Assembly (NCBI RefSeq): GCF_002093745.1
Contig: NZ_MTSB01000003.1
Location: 186,001-250,000, forward strand
Direction of reading: 5' to 3'
Source of the DNA: Pseudomonas graminis
GTDB taxonomy: Bacteria > Pseudomonadota > Gammaproteobacteria > Pseudomonadales > Pseudomonadaceae
DNA: 64,000 nucleotides
Of this stretch, positions 54,270-64,000 are shown piece after piece (position 1 is the stretch's first letter; each line of letters begins with the position of its first letter). The notes under the pieces were generated by a model. It made no database searches. It saw only the letters and a program-made list of their open reading frames with translations, and was not told where the DNA came from. The position numbers and the translations under genes are program-made.

Positions 54270-55016
54270 TCAGCGCCCGCCCGCCAGATCAATGAACGTA
54301 CCCGTCGCATACGACGCTTTGTCCGACAGCAGCCAGAGAATCGCTTCTGCCACTTCCTCAGCGGTGCCGCCGCGGCCCATTGGCAAGGCACCTTCCAGCT
54401 TGCTGACACGAAACGGATCGCCGCTCAGGGCGTGAAAGTCGGTGAAGATGAAACCCGGCCTGACCGCGTTGACGCGGATGTTCTCTCCCGCCACCTCTTT
54501 CGACAGCCCGATGGTAAAGGTGTCCAGCGCGCCCTTGGACGCGGCGTAGTCCACATATTCGCCCGCCGAGCCCAGCCGCGAAGCCAGTGAGGACACGTTG
54601 ACGATACTGCCTCCGTGCCCACCATGACGCGGGAGCATGCGCAGCAAGGCGTGTTTACTGCACAGCATCGGACCGACCACATTGTTCATCATCATCTTGA
54701 GCATGCGAAACTCAGACATGTCCTCGACCCTTGAAGCCTGTGCCAGGGTGCCGGCATTGTTGACCAGGTGAGTGACGTGCCCGAGTTCCGAGTCGACTCG
54801 GGCGAACAGCCGCATGATTTCGTCTTCGTTACTGACATCGGCCTGCACGGTGATCGCCTGCGCGCCCAGTGCCCTGACCTGCCCGGCGGTCTTTTCTGCC
54901 GAAGCGTGATCCGACAGGTAATTGATACAGATCCGGTAGCCCTGCGACGCAGCAAGACGCGCGGTCGCCGCGCCGATCCCGCGCGAGCCACCGGTGATGA
55001 TGAGGACTTTTTCCAT
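54270..55016 (-). CDS. Short-chain dehydrogenase/reductase (SDR)
   Basis: The protein has 248 residues, a classical SDR. The cofactor loop is TGGSRGIGAATA at about residues 8-19, NNAG is in HLVNNAGTLAQA, and the catalytic Ser, Tyr and Lys are in IVNVSSLASRLG and YVDYAASKGALD. It resembles FabG-like and glucose-1-dehydrogenase-like oxidoreductases; the LNYLSDHASAE-like loop suggests NADP preference. The substrate is unknown. It lies 112 bp after the MHYT protein gene on the same strand. Confidence 0.9.
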   Translation of the reverse strand: MEKVLIITGGSRGIGAATARLAASQGYRICINYLSDHASAEKTAGQVRALGAQAITVQADVSNEDEIMRLFARVDSELGHVTHLVNNAGTLAQASRVEDMSEFRMLKMMMNNVVGPMLCSKHALLRMLPRHGGHGGSIVNVSSLASRLGSAGEYVDYAASKGALDTFTIGLSKEVAGENIRVNAVRPGFIFTDFHALSGDPFRVSKLEGALPMGRGGTAEEVAEAILWLLSDKASYATGTFIDLAGGR

Positions 55017-55128
55017 GGGCGTTCTCGTATTTTTTCAGAAGCCGGCACTGAGGCGCAGTTGACACTCGCACGTTAGCCAAACGCCGCTGATCGTGCCAGC
55101 CTTTAGCGTCCAGCGCCATCAAAGCGTG

Positions 55129-57240
55129 TCAGAAAGCCGATTGCCTGCCATCAACCGCACCCGGTGCAGCCTTTGCCTCCGTAGCACGGATCTCGTCGAG
55201 AAACTGCCGCGCGGGCAAAGGGTGACCCAGTAAAAAACCTTGCAGGGCGTGACAGCCCAGATGCGTCAGAAAGCGCTGCTGCACAGCGGTTTCGACACCT
55301 TCGGCAACAATCCGGAGGTTCAGTGCCTGCCCTACCGCGACAATGGCCGAAACGATGGCGGCATCGTCGGTGTCATGCTCAAGATCACGCACGAACCCCC
55401 GGTCAATCTTGATTTCATTGGCAGGCAGCCGCTTGAGGTACATCAGGCTGGAATAGCCCGTGCCAAAATCGTCAATCGACAGGTCTACGTCCATCTCCGA
55501 CAGCCTTTTCAGTACCGCCAGGCTGGCATCGGCATCATGCATGGCGGTGGTTTCGGTGATTTCCAGCGTCAGGCAGTTGGCCGGGAGCTGATGTCGGGCC
55601 AATGTGTCCGCAACCGCCGTGACCAGCCCGGAATGGCAGAACTGCAAAGCCGACAGGTTCACCGATATGCGCCAGTGGTGATAACCCTGGGTGTACCACT
55701 CGTGCATTTGCCGACAGGCTTCATCCAGCACCCACTCACCGATCTGGATGATCAGCCCGGTCTTTTCCGCCAGGCCGATGAACAGGTCCGGCCCCAACAG
55801 GCCGCGTTCGGGATGGTTCCAGCGCAACAGCGCCTCGGCCCCCACCGGCAAGCCGCTCAGTGCGTCGAATTTGGGCTGGTAATACAGGCAGAAATGCTTT
55901 TTTTTGAGCGCCACCCGCAAATCCTGCGACAGCTGAAGCTGGTTGAGCGCGTTGCTGTTCATGGATGCATCGAAACAGCTGTAACCGTTCTTGCCCGCAG
56001 CCTTGGTGTGATACATGGCCGCGTCCGCATTGACCAGCAGCTCGTGCTGCGTCATGCCATTGCCGGGATACACACAGATACCGATGCTCAGGGAAATCTG
56101 TAGCTGGTGCCCGCCTATTTCGAACGGATGACTGATCACACTGACCTGGCGTGCCGCGACCACCGTCGCTTCCTGCGGGTCGTTCAGTTCGATCAGCAGC
56201 ACGAACTCGTCACCCCCGACTCTGGCAAGCGTGTCGTGGCGGTGCAGGTTCTCGCGCAGTCGCATCGCCACCTGGCGCAACAGCAGGTCGCCGACATGGT
56301 GACCGAACGCATCATTGACCGGTTTAAAACCATCCAGGTCCATGAACATCAGCGCAAAACAGCCTCCCTGCTCCCGGGTCTTTTTCATGGCGTATTCGAT
56401 GCGGTCTGTCAGCAGGATCCGGTTCGGCAAGCCCGTCAGCTTGTCATGCAGAGCCAGGTGGGTCAGCTCCAGATTGGCCTGGGTCAACGAGTTCGCGAGC
56501 ACGGCGGTGCGGGCTTCCAGATGGGAATCAAGAATGCAGGTCAACAGCGTCAGGCTCAGCACTGCGAGGCTGGTCACCAGCACGACGGTGTCGAGGCCGT
56601 CGGCACTCACGCCGCTACCCCACGCGCCGCAGAAACTGCCATCGGCGAAGTTGGCAGCGGCCATCCCGGTGTAGTGCATGCCGACAATCGCCACACCAAG
56701 TACCAGCGCAGACCCGGCACGCGCCAGATAGACACGCGGCCTTTGCTGGCGAAGCCTGAACCCCATCCACAATCCGGCGGCTGATGCCAGAACGGCAATG
56801 ATCAGCGACAACAGCAGCCATCCAGGGGCGTACTCGATACCGGGCTGCATGCGCATTGCAGCCATAGCGATGTAATGCATCGCGCTGATACCCAGCCCGA
56901 GCAGCAATGCGCCGAGAGACAGCTGCAGCGCAGACAAGCGCGGTTGGCTCACCAGCCACAAGGCAAATCCCGATGACAGTATTCCGATAACAAGCGAGCA
57001 CAGCAGCAGAGGAATGTCGTACGCCAGCTCAAATGGCAGCGCGACTGCCGACATGCCAATGAAATGCACGGACCACATACCGACGCCCATCGCAAACGCC
57101 CCGCCCGCGATCCAAACATACAGCGCTTTGCCGTGAGCGGAGGCAATCCGGCCGGCGAGATCGAGGGAGGTATAGGAGGCGAGTACCGCGACAACCACGG
57201 AGATCATGACAAGCGAGGGGGTATAACTGCCAATCAACAT
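55129..57240 (-). CDS. MHYT-GGDEF-EAL cyclic-di-GMP protein (MucR-like)
   Basis: The protein has 703 residues from ATG 57240 (AGGTG upstream). About seven membrane segments contain the MHYT motifs (VHFIGM, MHYIAM, MHYTGM), thought to bind copper or sense O2, CO or NO. The cytoplasmic part has an intact GGDEF at 342-346 and EALLR from about 469 with DDFGTGYSSL, so both synthesis and breakdown of cyclic-di-GMP are possible. The inhibitory RxxD motif before GGDEF reads HRHD, so product inhibition may be missing. It corresponds in layout to P. aeruginosa MucR, which affects alginate and biofilm. Confidence 0.9.
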   Translation of the reverse strand: MLIGSYTPSLVMISVVVAVLASYTSLDLAGRIASAHGKALYVWIAGGAFAMGVGMWSVHFIGMSAVALPFELAYDIPLLLCSLVIGILSSGFALWLVSQPRLSALQLSLGALLLGLGISAMHYIAMAAMRMQPGIEYAPGWLLLSLIIAVLASAAGLWMGFRLRQQRPRVYLARAGSALVLGVAIVGMHYTGMAAANFADGSFCGAWGSGVSADGLDTVVLVTSLAVLSLTLLTCILDSHLEARTAVLANSLTQANLELTHLALHDKLTGLPNRILLTDRIEYAMKKTREQGGCFALMFMDLDGFKPVNDAFGHHVGDLLLRQVAMRLRENLHRHDTLARVGGDEFVLLIELNDPQEATVVAARQVSVISHPFEIGGHQLQISLSIGICVYPGNGMTQHELLVNADAAMYHTKAAGKNGYSCFDASMNSNALNQLQLSQDLRVALKKKHFCLYYQPKFDALSGLPVGAEALLRWNHPERGLLGPDLFIGLAEKTGLIIQIGEWVLDEACRQMHEWYTQGYHHWRISVNLSALQFCHSGLVTAVADTLARHQLPANCLTLEITETTAMHDADASLAVLKRLSEMDVDLSIDDFGTGYSSLMYLKRLPANEIKIDRGFVRDLEHDTDDAAIVSAIVAVGQALNLRIVAEGVETAVQQRFLTHLGCHALQGFLLGHPLPARQFLDEIRATEAKAAPGAVDGRQSAF

Positions 57241-57366
57241 AAACGCACCTGGAGCCCAATGAGCGCGTCCCTGCCGATCTTGTGAGGCCGATTGTACGCA
57301 ATAGCCACCAAATGTCGCGGCACTTGGTCGAAAAGGATGGCAACGAGCCATTAATTTCGCAGTTAT

Positions 57367-57401
57367 GAGCGCTACGTCGAAGAAAGTCGTTCGTAGCGCT
57401 C
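57367..57401 (-). terminator. Hairpin downstream of the efflux operon
   Basis: GAGCGCTACG and CGTAGCGCTC form a perfect 10-bp stem with a 15-nt loop, 8 nt after the outer-membrane-factor stop. No T-run follows on the minus strand. It may end or stabilise the efflux transcript, or act as a site upstream of the MHYT gene. Confidence 0.4.
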
Positions 57402-57409
57402 TCGAAAAC

Positions 57410-58873
57410 TCACTCCCTGAGTGTCAATCCGCTCTCGGCATCCCAGCCGCCGCCCAAGGCAGCGATCAACTGAACACTGGCGATCAACCGGCTTTGCAAC
57501 ACGCTCAGGACACTGCGTTCGTTGCTCAGCGCGGTGGCTTGCACATTGACCACATCCAGATAACCGATCAGGCCGGCCTTGTACTGATTGTTGGTCAGGC
57601 GCAGTGAATCACGGGCCGAAACCAGCGCTTCCTGACGCACTGCCGCTTCCTGCTCATATACCTTGAGCTGAATCAGGTAGTTTTCGACTTCCTGAAAACC
57701 ATTCAGCACCGTCTGCCGGTACTGGGCGACCGTCTGGTCGTAGACTGCTTCTATGCGGTCGACCTCGGCAGTCCGCCGGCCGCCGTCGAACAGGGTCATC
57801 GCCAGTTGCGGCCCCACTGACCAGAAGCGGTTGGGCATGCTGATCCAGTTGGCAAACGTACTGCTGTTGTAGCCACCGCTCATGCTCAGGGTGAAATCCG
57901 GATAGTACGCAGCTTTGGCCACCCCGATATTGGCGTTGGCGCTCATCACCGAGCGCTCGGCGGCAGCGATGTCAGGCCGACGCTCAAGCAGTTGCGAAGG
58001 CAGTCCTGGTGGAATCTGCGGCAGTTGCGGGATCGACGTCGTGGCTGGCAGATTGAACTCTGCCGGCGCCATGCCCATCAGCACGGCGATGGCATTCTCG
58101 AACTGGGCACGTTGCCAGGCCAGGTCGATCAGGTCGGCCTGGGTGCTTTTCAGTTGAGTCTGCGCCTGCGCCACCGAGTCACTGCCGGAGATACCGGCGC
58201 GGTACTGGTTCTGCGTCAGGGTCAGGGAACGCTGATAAGCGTCCACCGTGGATTCCAGCAACCGCTTCTGCTCGTCGATCACCCGCAGCTGCAAGTAGTT
58301 CTGGACCAGCTCCGATTGCAGACTCAAGCGCATGGCTGCCAGATCCGCAAGGCTTGCCTGAGCGCTGGCGGTGTCAGCCTCCAGCCCGCGCCGCAACTTG
58401 CCCCAGACATCGGCTTCCCAACTGACGCCCAGTTGTGCGTTGTAACTGTTACGGATGCCCGAGACACTGGTGCTGCTGGTTGATGTGCCGGTGCCCTGCC
58501 CTGAGCGGGTTTTGCCGGTGGTCAAATCCAGCGTCGGAAAAAACGCGCCTCGGGAGCTGCGCACCAGCGCTTGCGCCTGTCGGTACTGGGCCTCGTATTG
58601 AGCAACCGTCTGGTTGGAGGTATTGAGGCGTTCGACCAGCGAGTTCAACTGCGGGTCCTCGTACACTTCCCACCACGCGCCTCTGACCATCGCGTCACTT
58701 GGCGTGGCCGCGCGCCAGCCCTCGGCGGCCTTGAACTGCATGGGCGCGGCCATCGACGGCTTCTGGTAATCAGGTCCGACTGCGCAGGCGCTGAGCAGCA
58801 CCATGCAGAGACCCAGCCCGAGTGGACGAATCAGCCCCTTCGGGCGGGATATGAATGCCAGGCGTTCGGTCAT
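57410..58873 (-). CDS. opmB: RND efflux outer membrane factor (OpmB-like, NodT family)
   Basis: The protein has 487 residues from ATG 58873, which overlaps the muxC stop by ATGA. A lipoprotein signal with lipobox LSAC (LGLCMVLLSACAVGPDYQKP) is followed by two TolC-like outer membrane efflux repeats (VAQYEAQYRQAQALVRSSRG and LTNNQYKAGLIGYLDVVNVQ). It forms the outer membrane channel of the tripartite pump. Gene order matches muxABC-opmB of P. aeruginosa, hence the symbol. Confidence 0.85.
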   Translation of the reverse strand: MTERLAFISRPKGLIRPLGLGLCMVLLSACAVGPDYQKPSMAAPMQFKAAEGWRAATPSDAMVRGAWWEVYEDPQLNSLVERLNTSNQTVAQYEAQYRQAQALVRSSRGAFFPTLDLTTGKTRSGQGTGTSTSSTSVSGIRNSYNAQLGVSWEADVWGKLRRGLEADTASAQASLADLAAMRLSLQSELVQNYLQLRVIDEQKRLLESTVDAYQRSLTLTQNQYRAGISGSDSVAQAQTQLKSTQADLIDLAWQRAQFENAIAVLMGMAPAEFNLPATTSIPQLPQIPPGLPSQLLERRPDIAAAERSVMSANANIGVAKAAYYPDFTLSMSGGYNSSTFANWISMPNRFWSVGPQLAMTLFDGGRRTAEVDRIEAVYDQTVAQYRQTVLNGFQEVENYLIQLKVYEQEAAVRQEALVSARDSLRLTNNQYKAGLIGYLDVVNVQATALSNERSVLSVLQSRLIASVQLIAALGGGWDAESGLTLRE

Positions 58874-61800
58874 AGCGGGTTTTCCAGAGCTGCATCGGTA
58901 CGCACGCCGCGCCATTTGTTGAAGCGATGGCGCAGGCGGTCGAGATAAAGGTAAACCACCGGGGTGGTGTATAGGGTCAGGATCTGGCTGAAGACCAGCC
59001 CGCCAATGATGGTCAGGCCCAGCGGTTTGCGCATCTCGGCACCTTCCGCAGTGCTCAGCAACAGCGGCAAGGCACCAAGAATCGCTGCCATCGTGGTCAT
59101 CAGAATCGGGCGCAAGCGTTGCAGGCAGGCACTGCGGATCGAGTCCTGAGGCGTCATCCCCTGCTCGCGTTCAAGGTGCAGGGCCAGGTCGATCATCATG
59201 ATGGCGTTCTTCTTGACCACGCCGATCAGCAAGAACAGGCCCAACAGGGAGATCAGACTGAATTCGCTGCCCAGCACGTAGATTGTCAGTAACGCGCCGA
59301 CGCCTGCCGATGGCAGTGTCGACAGAATCGTCAGCGGATGAATATAACTTTCATACAGAATCCCCAGCACCAGGTACACGGCGAGCAACGACCCGAGAAT
59401 CATCCACGGCTGACTTTTCTGGGTCGAAGCAAATGCGTTGGCGGTGCCGGCCATCTTCGAAATAATGTCGGACGGCAGCCCGATGGCGGCAATGGCACGC
59501 TCTATCGCCACGGTCGCCTTGTCGAGGCTGGCGCCTTCGGCCAGATCGAACGAAATGTTCTCCGCGGCAAACTGACCGTCGTGGGAAACCCGGTCATTCG
59601 CCAGGCTGCGTTCGTAATGGGCAATGCTCGACAGCGGCACACGCTGCCCGTCAGCAGTAATCACCTGAACCTGCTCGAGCGTGACAGGGTCCTGAGCGTA
59701 TTTGGGATTGACCTCCATCACCACCTTGTACTGGTTGAGGCTGTCATAGATGGTCGATACCTGACGCTGGCTGTAAGCGTTATTGAGCACCGCTGTGACC
59801 ATGTTCATGTCGATACCCAGCCGCTTGGCCGTGTCGCGGTTGACCACCAGGGTCACTTGCTGCGCCCCGCGACCTTCACGTGCGTCGATGGCGGTCAGTT
59901 CCGGGACCGACTTGAGCGCCGCCACGATTTTCGGATACCACGTGCGCAGGCTGGCAAGGTCGGCGCTTTGCACGATGTATTGGTACTGGGAGCTGGTCTG
60001 CTCGCGCCCGCCGCCCAATTGCAGGTCCTGATCCGGGGCCAGGAACAGCCTGCCGCCCGGTACATGCGGCATATTCTTGCGCAGGCGCTCGACCACCTTT
60101 TCCGCCGACAGCTTGCGCTCGCCAATCGGCTTGAGGCGCACGATCATGAAGGCGTTATTGGTGCCGCCGCTGCCGCCGATGAAACCGGCGACACTTTCCA
60201 CGGCAGGATCAGCCAGCACCGAGCGGCGAAATATTTCCATCTTCGGCTGCATGACCGAAAACGACAGGCCATCGTCGCCTCGCACAAAGCCCATCAGTTG
60301 ACCGGTGTCCTGCTGCGGCAGAAACGTCTTGGGCACCACCACATACAGCGCGACATTGACGATGACAGTGACCAGCAGGCTGAACAGCGTCAACCTGGGA
60401 TGGCGCAGTACCCAACCCAGCGAGCGGTCATAGCCTGCCACCATGCGGTCATTGACCCGCTCGCTCCAGCGTTGAAAGGCATTCTCACCGCCCGCGTCAT
60501 GAGGTTTCAGCCAGCGCGCGCACAACATCGGCGTCAAGGTCAGAGACACGATCAGCGAGACAATGATCGCCACCGACAAGGTGATGGAAAACTCGCGAAA
60601 CAGACTTTCGACCAACCCGCCCATGAACAGAATCGAAATGAACACCGCTACCAGCGAGACGTTCATCGACAGCAAGGTGAAGCCCACCTCTTTGGCCCCC
60701 AGAAAAGCGGCTTTCATGGGGTCAAGACCGTTGTGAATGTGCCTGGAGATGTTCTCCAGCACCACGATTGCATCATCCACCACCAGCCCGGTGGCCAGGA
60801 TCAAGGCCATCAACGACAGGTTGTTCAGGGAGAAACCGAACAGGTGCATGATCGCAAAGGTGCCCACCAGCGAGACCGGCACCGCCAGGGTGGGAATCAG
60901 CGAGGCGCGAAAGCTGCCGAGGAACAGAAAGACCACCATTACCACCAGAACCACGGCGATAAGAAGGGTCATTTCGGCTTCGTGCAGGGTCGCCTTGATC
61001 ACCGGTGAACGGTCCATCGCGATGTTGAGGCTGACGCTGGCAGGCAGCACGGCCCGCAGGGCTGGCAGTTGTGCCTTTATCTGCGCCACGGTTTCAATGA
61101 TATTGGCACCGGCCTGACGGTTCACCACCAGCAACACGGCCTGATCATTGTTGTAGAACCCGCTGTTGTAGCGGTCTTCCACGGCATCGCTGACCTTGGC
61201 GACATCCTTCAGTCGCAGCGTCGCGCCATCTTGATAGCGAATGATCAGCGGCGCGTAGTCCTTGGCGGTTTCCAGCTGGTCGTTGGCCTGGACCTGCCAG
61301 TTGTGCTGGTCGTCTTCGACAAACCCCTTGGGCCGTCTTACGTTGGAACCGGTGATCGCGGTGCGCACATCGTCAAGCGACACGCCGTACTGGGACAGCA
61401 TCTGCGGCTCCAGCTCGATACGTACCGCAGGCAGCGAGCTGCCGCCGATCTGCACTTCGCCAACCCCTGATACCTGCGACAGGCTCTGTGACAGGATGGT
61501 CGACGCCAGGTCGTAAAGCTGGCCCTTTTCAAGCACGGTCGAGGTCATCGACAGGACCATGATCGGTGCCTGGGACGGGTTGACCTTCTTGTACGTCGGC
61601 ATGCTGCGCATACCGCTGGGCAGCAGGTTGCGCGACGCATTGATGGCTGCCTGAACTTCACGGGCCGCGCCATTGATGTCGCGTGCCAGATCGAACTGCA
61701 GAATGATCCGCGTCGTTCCCTGGCTCGAATTGCTGGTCATGGTGTTGACCCCGGCAATGCTGCCCAGCGAACGTTCCAGCGGAGTCGCCACAGTGGAAGC

Positions 61801-61977
61801 CATGACTTCCGGGCTGGCCCCCGCGAGGCTGGCCGATACCACGATGACCGGAAAGTCCATGTTCGGCAACGGCGCCACCGGCAGCAAGCGGAAGCTGACG
61901 GCGCCCAGCAGCATGATCGCCAGACTCAGCAGGACGGTCGCCACCGGGCGACGGATAAACGGCGCTGACAGGTTCAT
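58870..61977 (-). CDS. muxC: RND efflux transporter MuxC (MdtC-like)
   Basis: The protein has 1035 residues, a full RND inner-membrane transporter: [20 protein letters not shown] start, two large periplasmic loops and 12 membrane segments. The TM4 proton-relay aspartates are in [20 protein letters not shown], and the typical [20 protein letters not shown] ends the transporter domain. It resembles MdtC/MuxC, which pair with a second RND subunit. The start overlaps the upstream muxB stop by ATGA (61974-61977). It exports diverse drugs by proton antiport. Confidence 0.92.
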   Translation of the reverse strand: MNLSAPFIRRPVATVLLSLAIMLLGAVSFRLLPVAPLPNMDFPVIVVSASLAGASPEVMASTVATPLERSLGSIAGVNTMTSNSSQGTTRIILQFDLARDINGAAREVQAAINASRNLLPSGMRSMPTYKKVNPSQAPIMVLSMTSTVLEKGQLYDLASTILSQSLSQVSGVGEVQIGGSSLPAVRIELEPQMLSQYGVSLDDVRTAITGSNVRRPKGFVEDDQHNWQVQANDQLETAKDYAPLIIRYQDGATLRLKDVAKVSDAVEDRYNSGFYNNDQAVLLVVNRQAGANIIETVAQIKAQLPALRAVLPASVSLNIAMDRSPVIKATLHEAEMTLLIAVVLVVMVVFLFLGSFRASLIPTLAVPVSLVGTFAIMHLFGFSLNNLSLMALILATGLVVDDAIVVLENISRHIHNGLDPMKAAFLGAKEVGFTLLSMNVSLVAVFISILFMGGLVESLFREFSITLSVAIIVSLIVSLTLTPMLCARWLKPHDAGGENAFQRWSERVNDRMVAGYDRSLGWVLRHPRLTLFSLLVTVIVNVALYVVVPKTFLPQQDTGQLMGFVRGDDGLSFSVMQPKMEIFRRSVLADPAVESVAGFIGGSGGTNNAFMIVRLKPIGERKLSAEKVVERLRKNMPHVPGGRLFLAPDQDLQLGGGREQTSSQYQYIVQSADLASLRTWYPKIVAALKSVPELTAIDAREGRGAQQVTLVVNRDTAKRLGIDMNMVTAVLNNAYSQRQVSTIYDSLNQYKVVMEVNPKYAQDPVTLEQVQVITADGQRVPLSSIAHYERSLANDRVSHDGQFAAENISFDLAEGASLDKATVAIERAIAAIGLPSDIISKMAGTANAFASTQKSQPWMILGSLLAVYLVLGILYESYIHPLTILSTLPSAGVGALLTIYVLGSEFSLISLLGLFLLIGVVKKNAIMMIDLALHLEREQGMTPQDSIRSACLQRLRPILMTTMAAILGALPLLLSTAEGAEMRKPLGLTIIGGLVFSQILTLYTTPVVYLYLDRLRHRFNKWRGVRTDAALENPL

Positions 61978-64000
61978 GCGTCAGCCCGTTCCAGTCGGTC
62001 CGGGTCGGCAGGCTTGCGACTCCAGCGACGCCCCAGGCGGTCGAAGTAAAGGTAGATGACGGGCGTGGTAAACAGCGTCAGGACCTGACTGAGCAGCAGA
62101 CCGCCGACCATCACCAGCCCCAGCGGCTGACGCAATTCGGCGCCGGAACCGCTGGCCAGCATCAGCGGGATCGCGCCAAACAATGCCGCCAGCGTGGTCA
62201 TCAGAATGGGGCGGAAGCGCAACAGCGCGGCCTCATAGATCGCCCTCTCGGGCGCCACGCCGCGGTTTCGCTCCGCATCCAGTGCGAAGTCGATCATCAT
62301 GATCGCGTTTTTCTTGACGATGCCGATCAACAGGATAATCCCGATGATCGCAATCATCCCCAGATCGTTGCCGCTGATCAGCAGCGCCAGTAACGCACCG
62401 ACCGCCGCCGAAGGCAGTGTCGAAAGGATGGTGATCGGGTGAATGTAGCTTTCATACAGCACGCCCAGCACGATGTACATGGTCACCACGGCCGCCAGAA
62501 TCAGCAGCAGCGTGCTGGACAGCGACGCCTGGAACGCTTCGGCGGCGCCCTGAAATTGCGTCTGAACGCCGATCGGCATGGCAATCTCGTGCTGAACCTG
62601 CTCGATGACCTCAACAGCCTTGCCCAGTGCAACGCCGGGCGCGAGGTTGAACGACATCATGACGGCCGGAAACTGCCCGAGGTGAGCAATAGCCAGCTGC
62701 GCCTGACGCTGTTCGACCCGTGCCAGGCTCGACAGCTTCACCTGTGCGCCATCGGTGGTCTTGACGTGGATCTGCTCGAGCGCTTCCGGGCCGAGTTCGC
62801 TGGCAGACGCTGCCTGCAATACAACCCGGTACTGGCTGGCCTGGGTATAAATAGTGGAAATCTGTCGCTGACCGAACGCGTCGTACAGCGCGTCGGTGAT
62901 GTTGGCGACGGTAACGCCTACCCGACTGGCAGCATCGCGATCGATATTCAGGTACACCTGCAAGCCTTTGTCCTGAAGGTCGCTGGCAACGTCCGTCAAC
63001 TCGGGCCGTTTGCCGAGCGCGTCCACCAGCTTCGCACTCCATTTCGTCAGCAGTTCGGCATCGGGAGACGACATGCTGAATTGATACTGGGTACGACTGA
63101 CCCGGTCCTCGATGGTCAGGTCCTGCACCGGCTGCATGAACAGGCGAATGTCGGACAGCTTGTCCACCTCGGGTTGCAGGCGCTGAATCACTTCGCTCGC
63201 GGTGAGGTCCCGCGCGCTGTGGGGCTTAAGGTTGATCAACAGACGCCCGCTGTTCAGTGTTGCGTTGTCGCCATCGACGCCGATGTAGGACGACAGGCTG
63301 ACCACTGCGGGGTCTTTCAGGATGATATCCGCCAGCGCTTGCTGACGCTGGCTCATGGCCGCAAACGAAACCGACTGCGGGGCTTCGGAGATCCCCTGGA
63401 TCACGCCGGTGTCCTGCACCGGAAAGAACCCTTTGGGCACGACAATGTACAGCAGCACGGTCAGCGCCAGGGTGCCCACGGCAACCAGCAGCGTCAGCGG
63501 CTGATGCTTGAGCACCCAGCGCAGCCTGCCTGCATAGATGTCGATCAGCCAGTCGATCCACGCACCGCTGGCGCGGTAGAAACGGCTCTGGTCCTCTTCC
63601 TTCGGCTCGCGCTTGAGCAGGCGCGCGCACATCATCGGTGTCAGGGTCAGTGATACGACCAGCGATATCAGGATCGCGACCGCCAGGGTGATGGCGAACT
63701 CGCGGAACAGGCGCCCTACCACATCGGCCATGAACAGCAGCGGAATCAGCACCGCGATCAGCGACAGGGTCAGGGAAATGAGGGTGAAACCAATCTGCTT
63801 CGCGCCCTTGAGCGCGGCCTGCATCGGTGTCTCGCCCTCTTCGATGTGCCGGGAAATGTTTTCCAGCATCACAATGGCGTCATCCACCACAAAGCCGGTC
63901 GCAATGGTCAGGGCCATCAACGTCAGATTGTTGACCGAGAAGCCGGCCAGGTACATGACCCCGAACGTGCCGACCAGCGACAACGGTACGGCAATCGAGG
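61974..64000 (-). CDS. muxB: RND efflux transporter MuxB (MdtB-like), N-terminus outside the window
   Basis: About 674 C-terminal residues are present; the roughly 360 N-terminal residues lie beyond the window edge. The frame is open to 64000 (first residues [20 protein letters not shown]), and the ATG at 63983 is internal to a conserved membrane segment and is not the start. TM4 aspartates are in [20 protein letters not shown]. It forms the second RND subunit with MuxC. A periplasmic adaptor (muxA) is expected upstream, outside the window. Confidence 0.92.
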   Translation of the reverse strand, partial: SIAVPLSLVGTFGVMYLAGFSVNNLTLMALTIATGFVVDDAIVMLENISRHIEEGETPMQAALKGAKQIGFTLISLTLSLIAVLIPLLFMADVVGRLFREFAITLAVAILISLVVSLTLTPMMCARLLKREPKEEDQSRFYRASGAWIDWLIDIYAGRLRWVLKHQPLTLLVAVGTLALTVLLYIVVPKGFFPVQDTGVIQGISEAPQSVSFAAMSQRQQALADIILKDPAVVSLSSYIGVDGDNATLNSGRLLINLKPHSARDLTASEVIQRLQPEVDKLSDIRLFMQPVQDLTIEDRVSRTQYQFSMSSPDAELLTKWSAKLVDALGKRPELTDVASDLQDKGLQVYLNIDRDAASRVGVTVANITDALYDAFGQRQISTIYTQASQYRVVLQAASASELGPEALEQIHVKTTDGAQVKLSSLARVEQRQAQLAIAHLGQFPAVMMSFNLAPGVALGKAVEVIEQVQHEIAMPIGVQTQFQGAAEAFQASLSSTLLLILAAVVTMYIVLGVLYESYIHPITILSTLPSAAVGALLALLISGNDLGMIAIIGIILLIGIVKKNAIMMIDFALDAERNRGVAPERAIYEAALLRFRPILMTTLAALFGAIPLMLASGSGAELRQPLGLVMVGGLLLSQVLTLFTTPVIYLYFDRLGRRWSRKPADPDRLERADA

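Noticed and set aside
59338..61008. 556-residue plus-strand frame opposite muxC, and a 404-residue frame opposite muxB (62439-63653)
   Set aside because: Both are low-complexity His/Gln/Arg-rich shadows of conserved RND coding sequence.

Overview
The window looks like chromosomal DNA of a fluorescent Pseudomonas, most likely of the P. syringae group. The DNA is GC-rich, long spurious open frames lie opposite nearly every real gene, and the gene set is typical of that genus: a lexA2-imuA-imuB-dnaE2 mutagenesis cassette, a glgE / treS-maltokinase / glgB operon, a muxBC-opmB type RND efflux operon, a MucR-like MHYT-GGDEF-EAL protein and a DUF1652 protein. The species assignment is inference. I saw no rRNA, tRNA, CRISPR array or insertion sequence.

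Layout. 1-980 holds the N-terminal third of a YdiJ-type FAD dehydrogenase, divergent from two LysR regulators (1134-2980). Next come an MHS-type transporter translationally coupled to a binuclear-metal amidohydrolase (3174-5743) and a polysaccharide deacetylase lipoprotein (minus). 6689-10424 is a compact unusual group: a GNAT + C39-like peptidase fusion, divergent from a RimK-like ATP-grasp protein followed by a CorA/ZntB-like channel. 10429-17094 (minus) is a DUF1989 gene and the lexA2-imuA-imuB-dnaE2 SOS cassette, whose GTAC-N4-GTAC operator spans the lexA2 start codon. 17297-23175 holds an aldo/keto reductase, a histidine phosphatase, a three-gene sulfonate-type ABC importer and an orphan polyamine-binding protein. 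23566-26359 holds a DUF1652 protein and a UvrD-like helicase.

26489-32918 (minus) is one tight eight-gene operon: polar amino-acid ABC importer, RidA, IclR regulator, a PLP enzyme of the D-serine dehydratase / D-threonine aldolase fold, and a 2-keto-3-deoxygluconate kinase. The combination fits uptake of D-glucosaminate, its deamination to 2-keto-3-deoxygluconate and entry into the Entner-Doudoroff pathway. A perfect 14-bp palindrome lies upstream of the first gene. This is my best candidate for an under-described system.

33255-38603 is a series of small stress-type or unknown genes (lipoprotein, hemerythrin, DUF3830, GST, GNAT, DUF3053 lipoprotein), then an AT-richer island with several perfect palindromes, a 45-residue membrane protein and an MptE-like / GT42-like protein of unknown role. 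38985-43131 holds ybiT (ABC-F), a beta-propeller lactonase and an MFS exporter. 43389-46148 is an autotransporter with tandem solenoid repeats and a proline-rich stalk encoded partly by a hexanucleotide repeat. 46188-53771 (minus) is the glgE, treS-maltokinase, glgB operon that turns trehalose into branched alpha-glucan. 54066-57240 holds a tiny proline-rich protein, an SDR and the MHYT-GGDEF-EAL protein. 57410-64000 (minus) is the mux-type tripartite efflux operon; its second gene from the 5' end is cut by the window edge.
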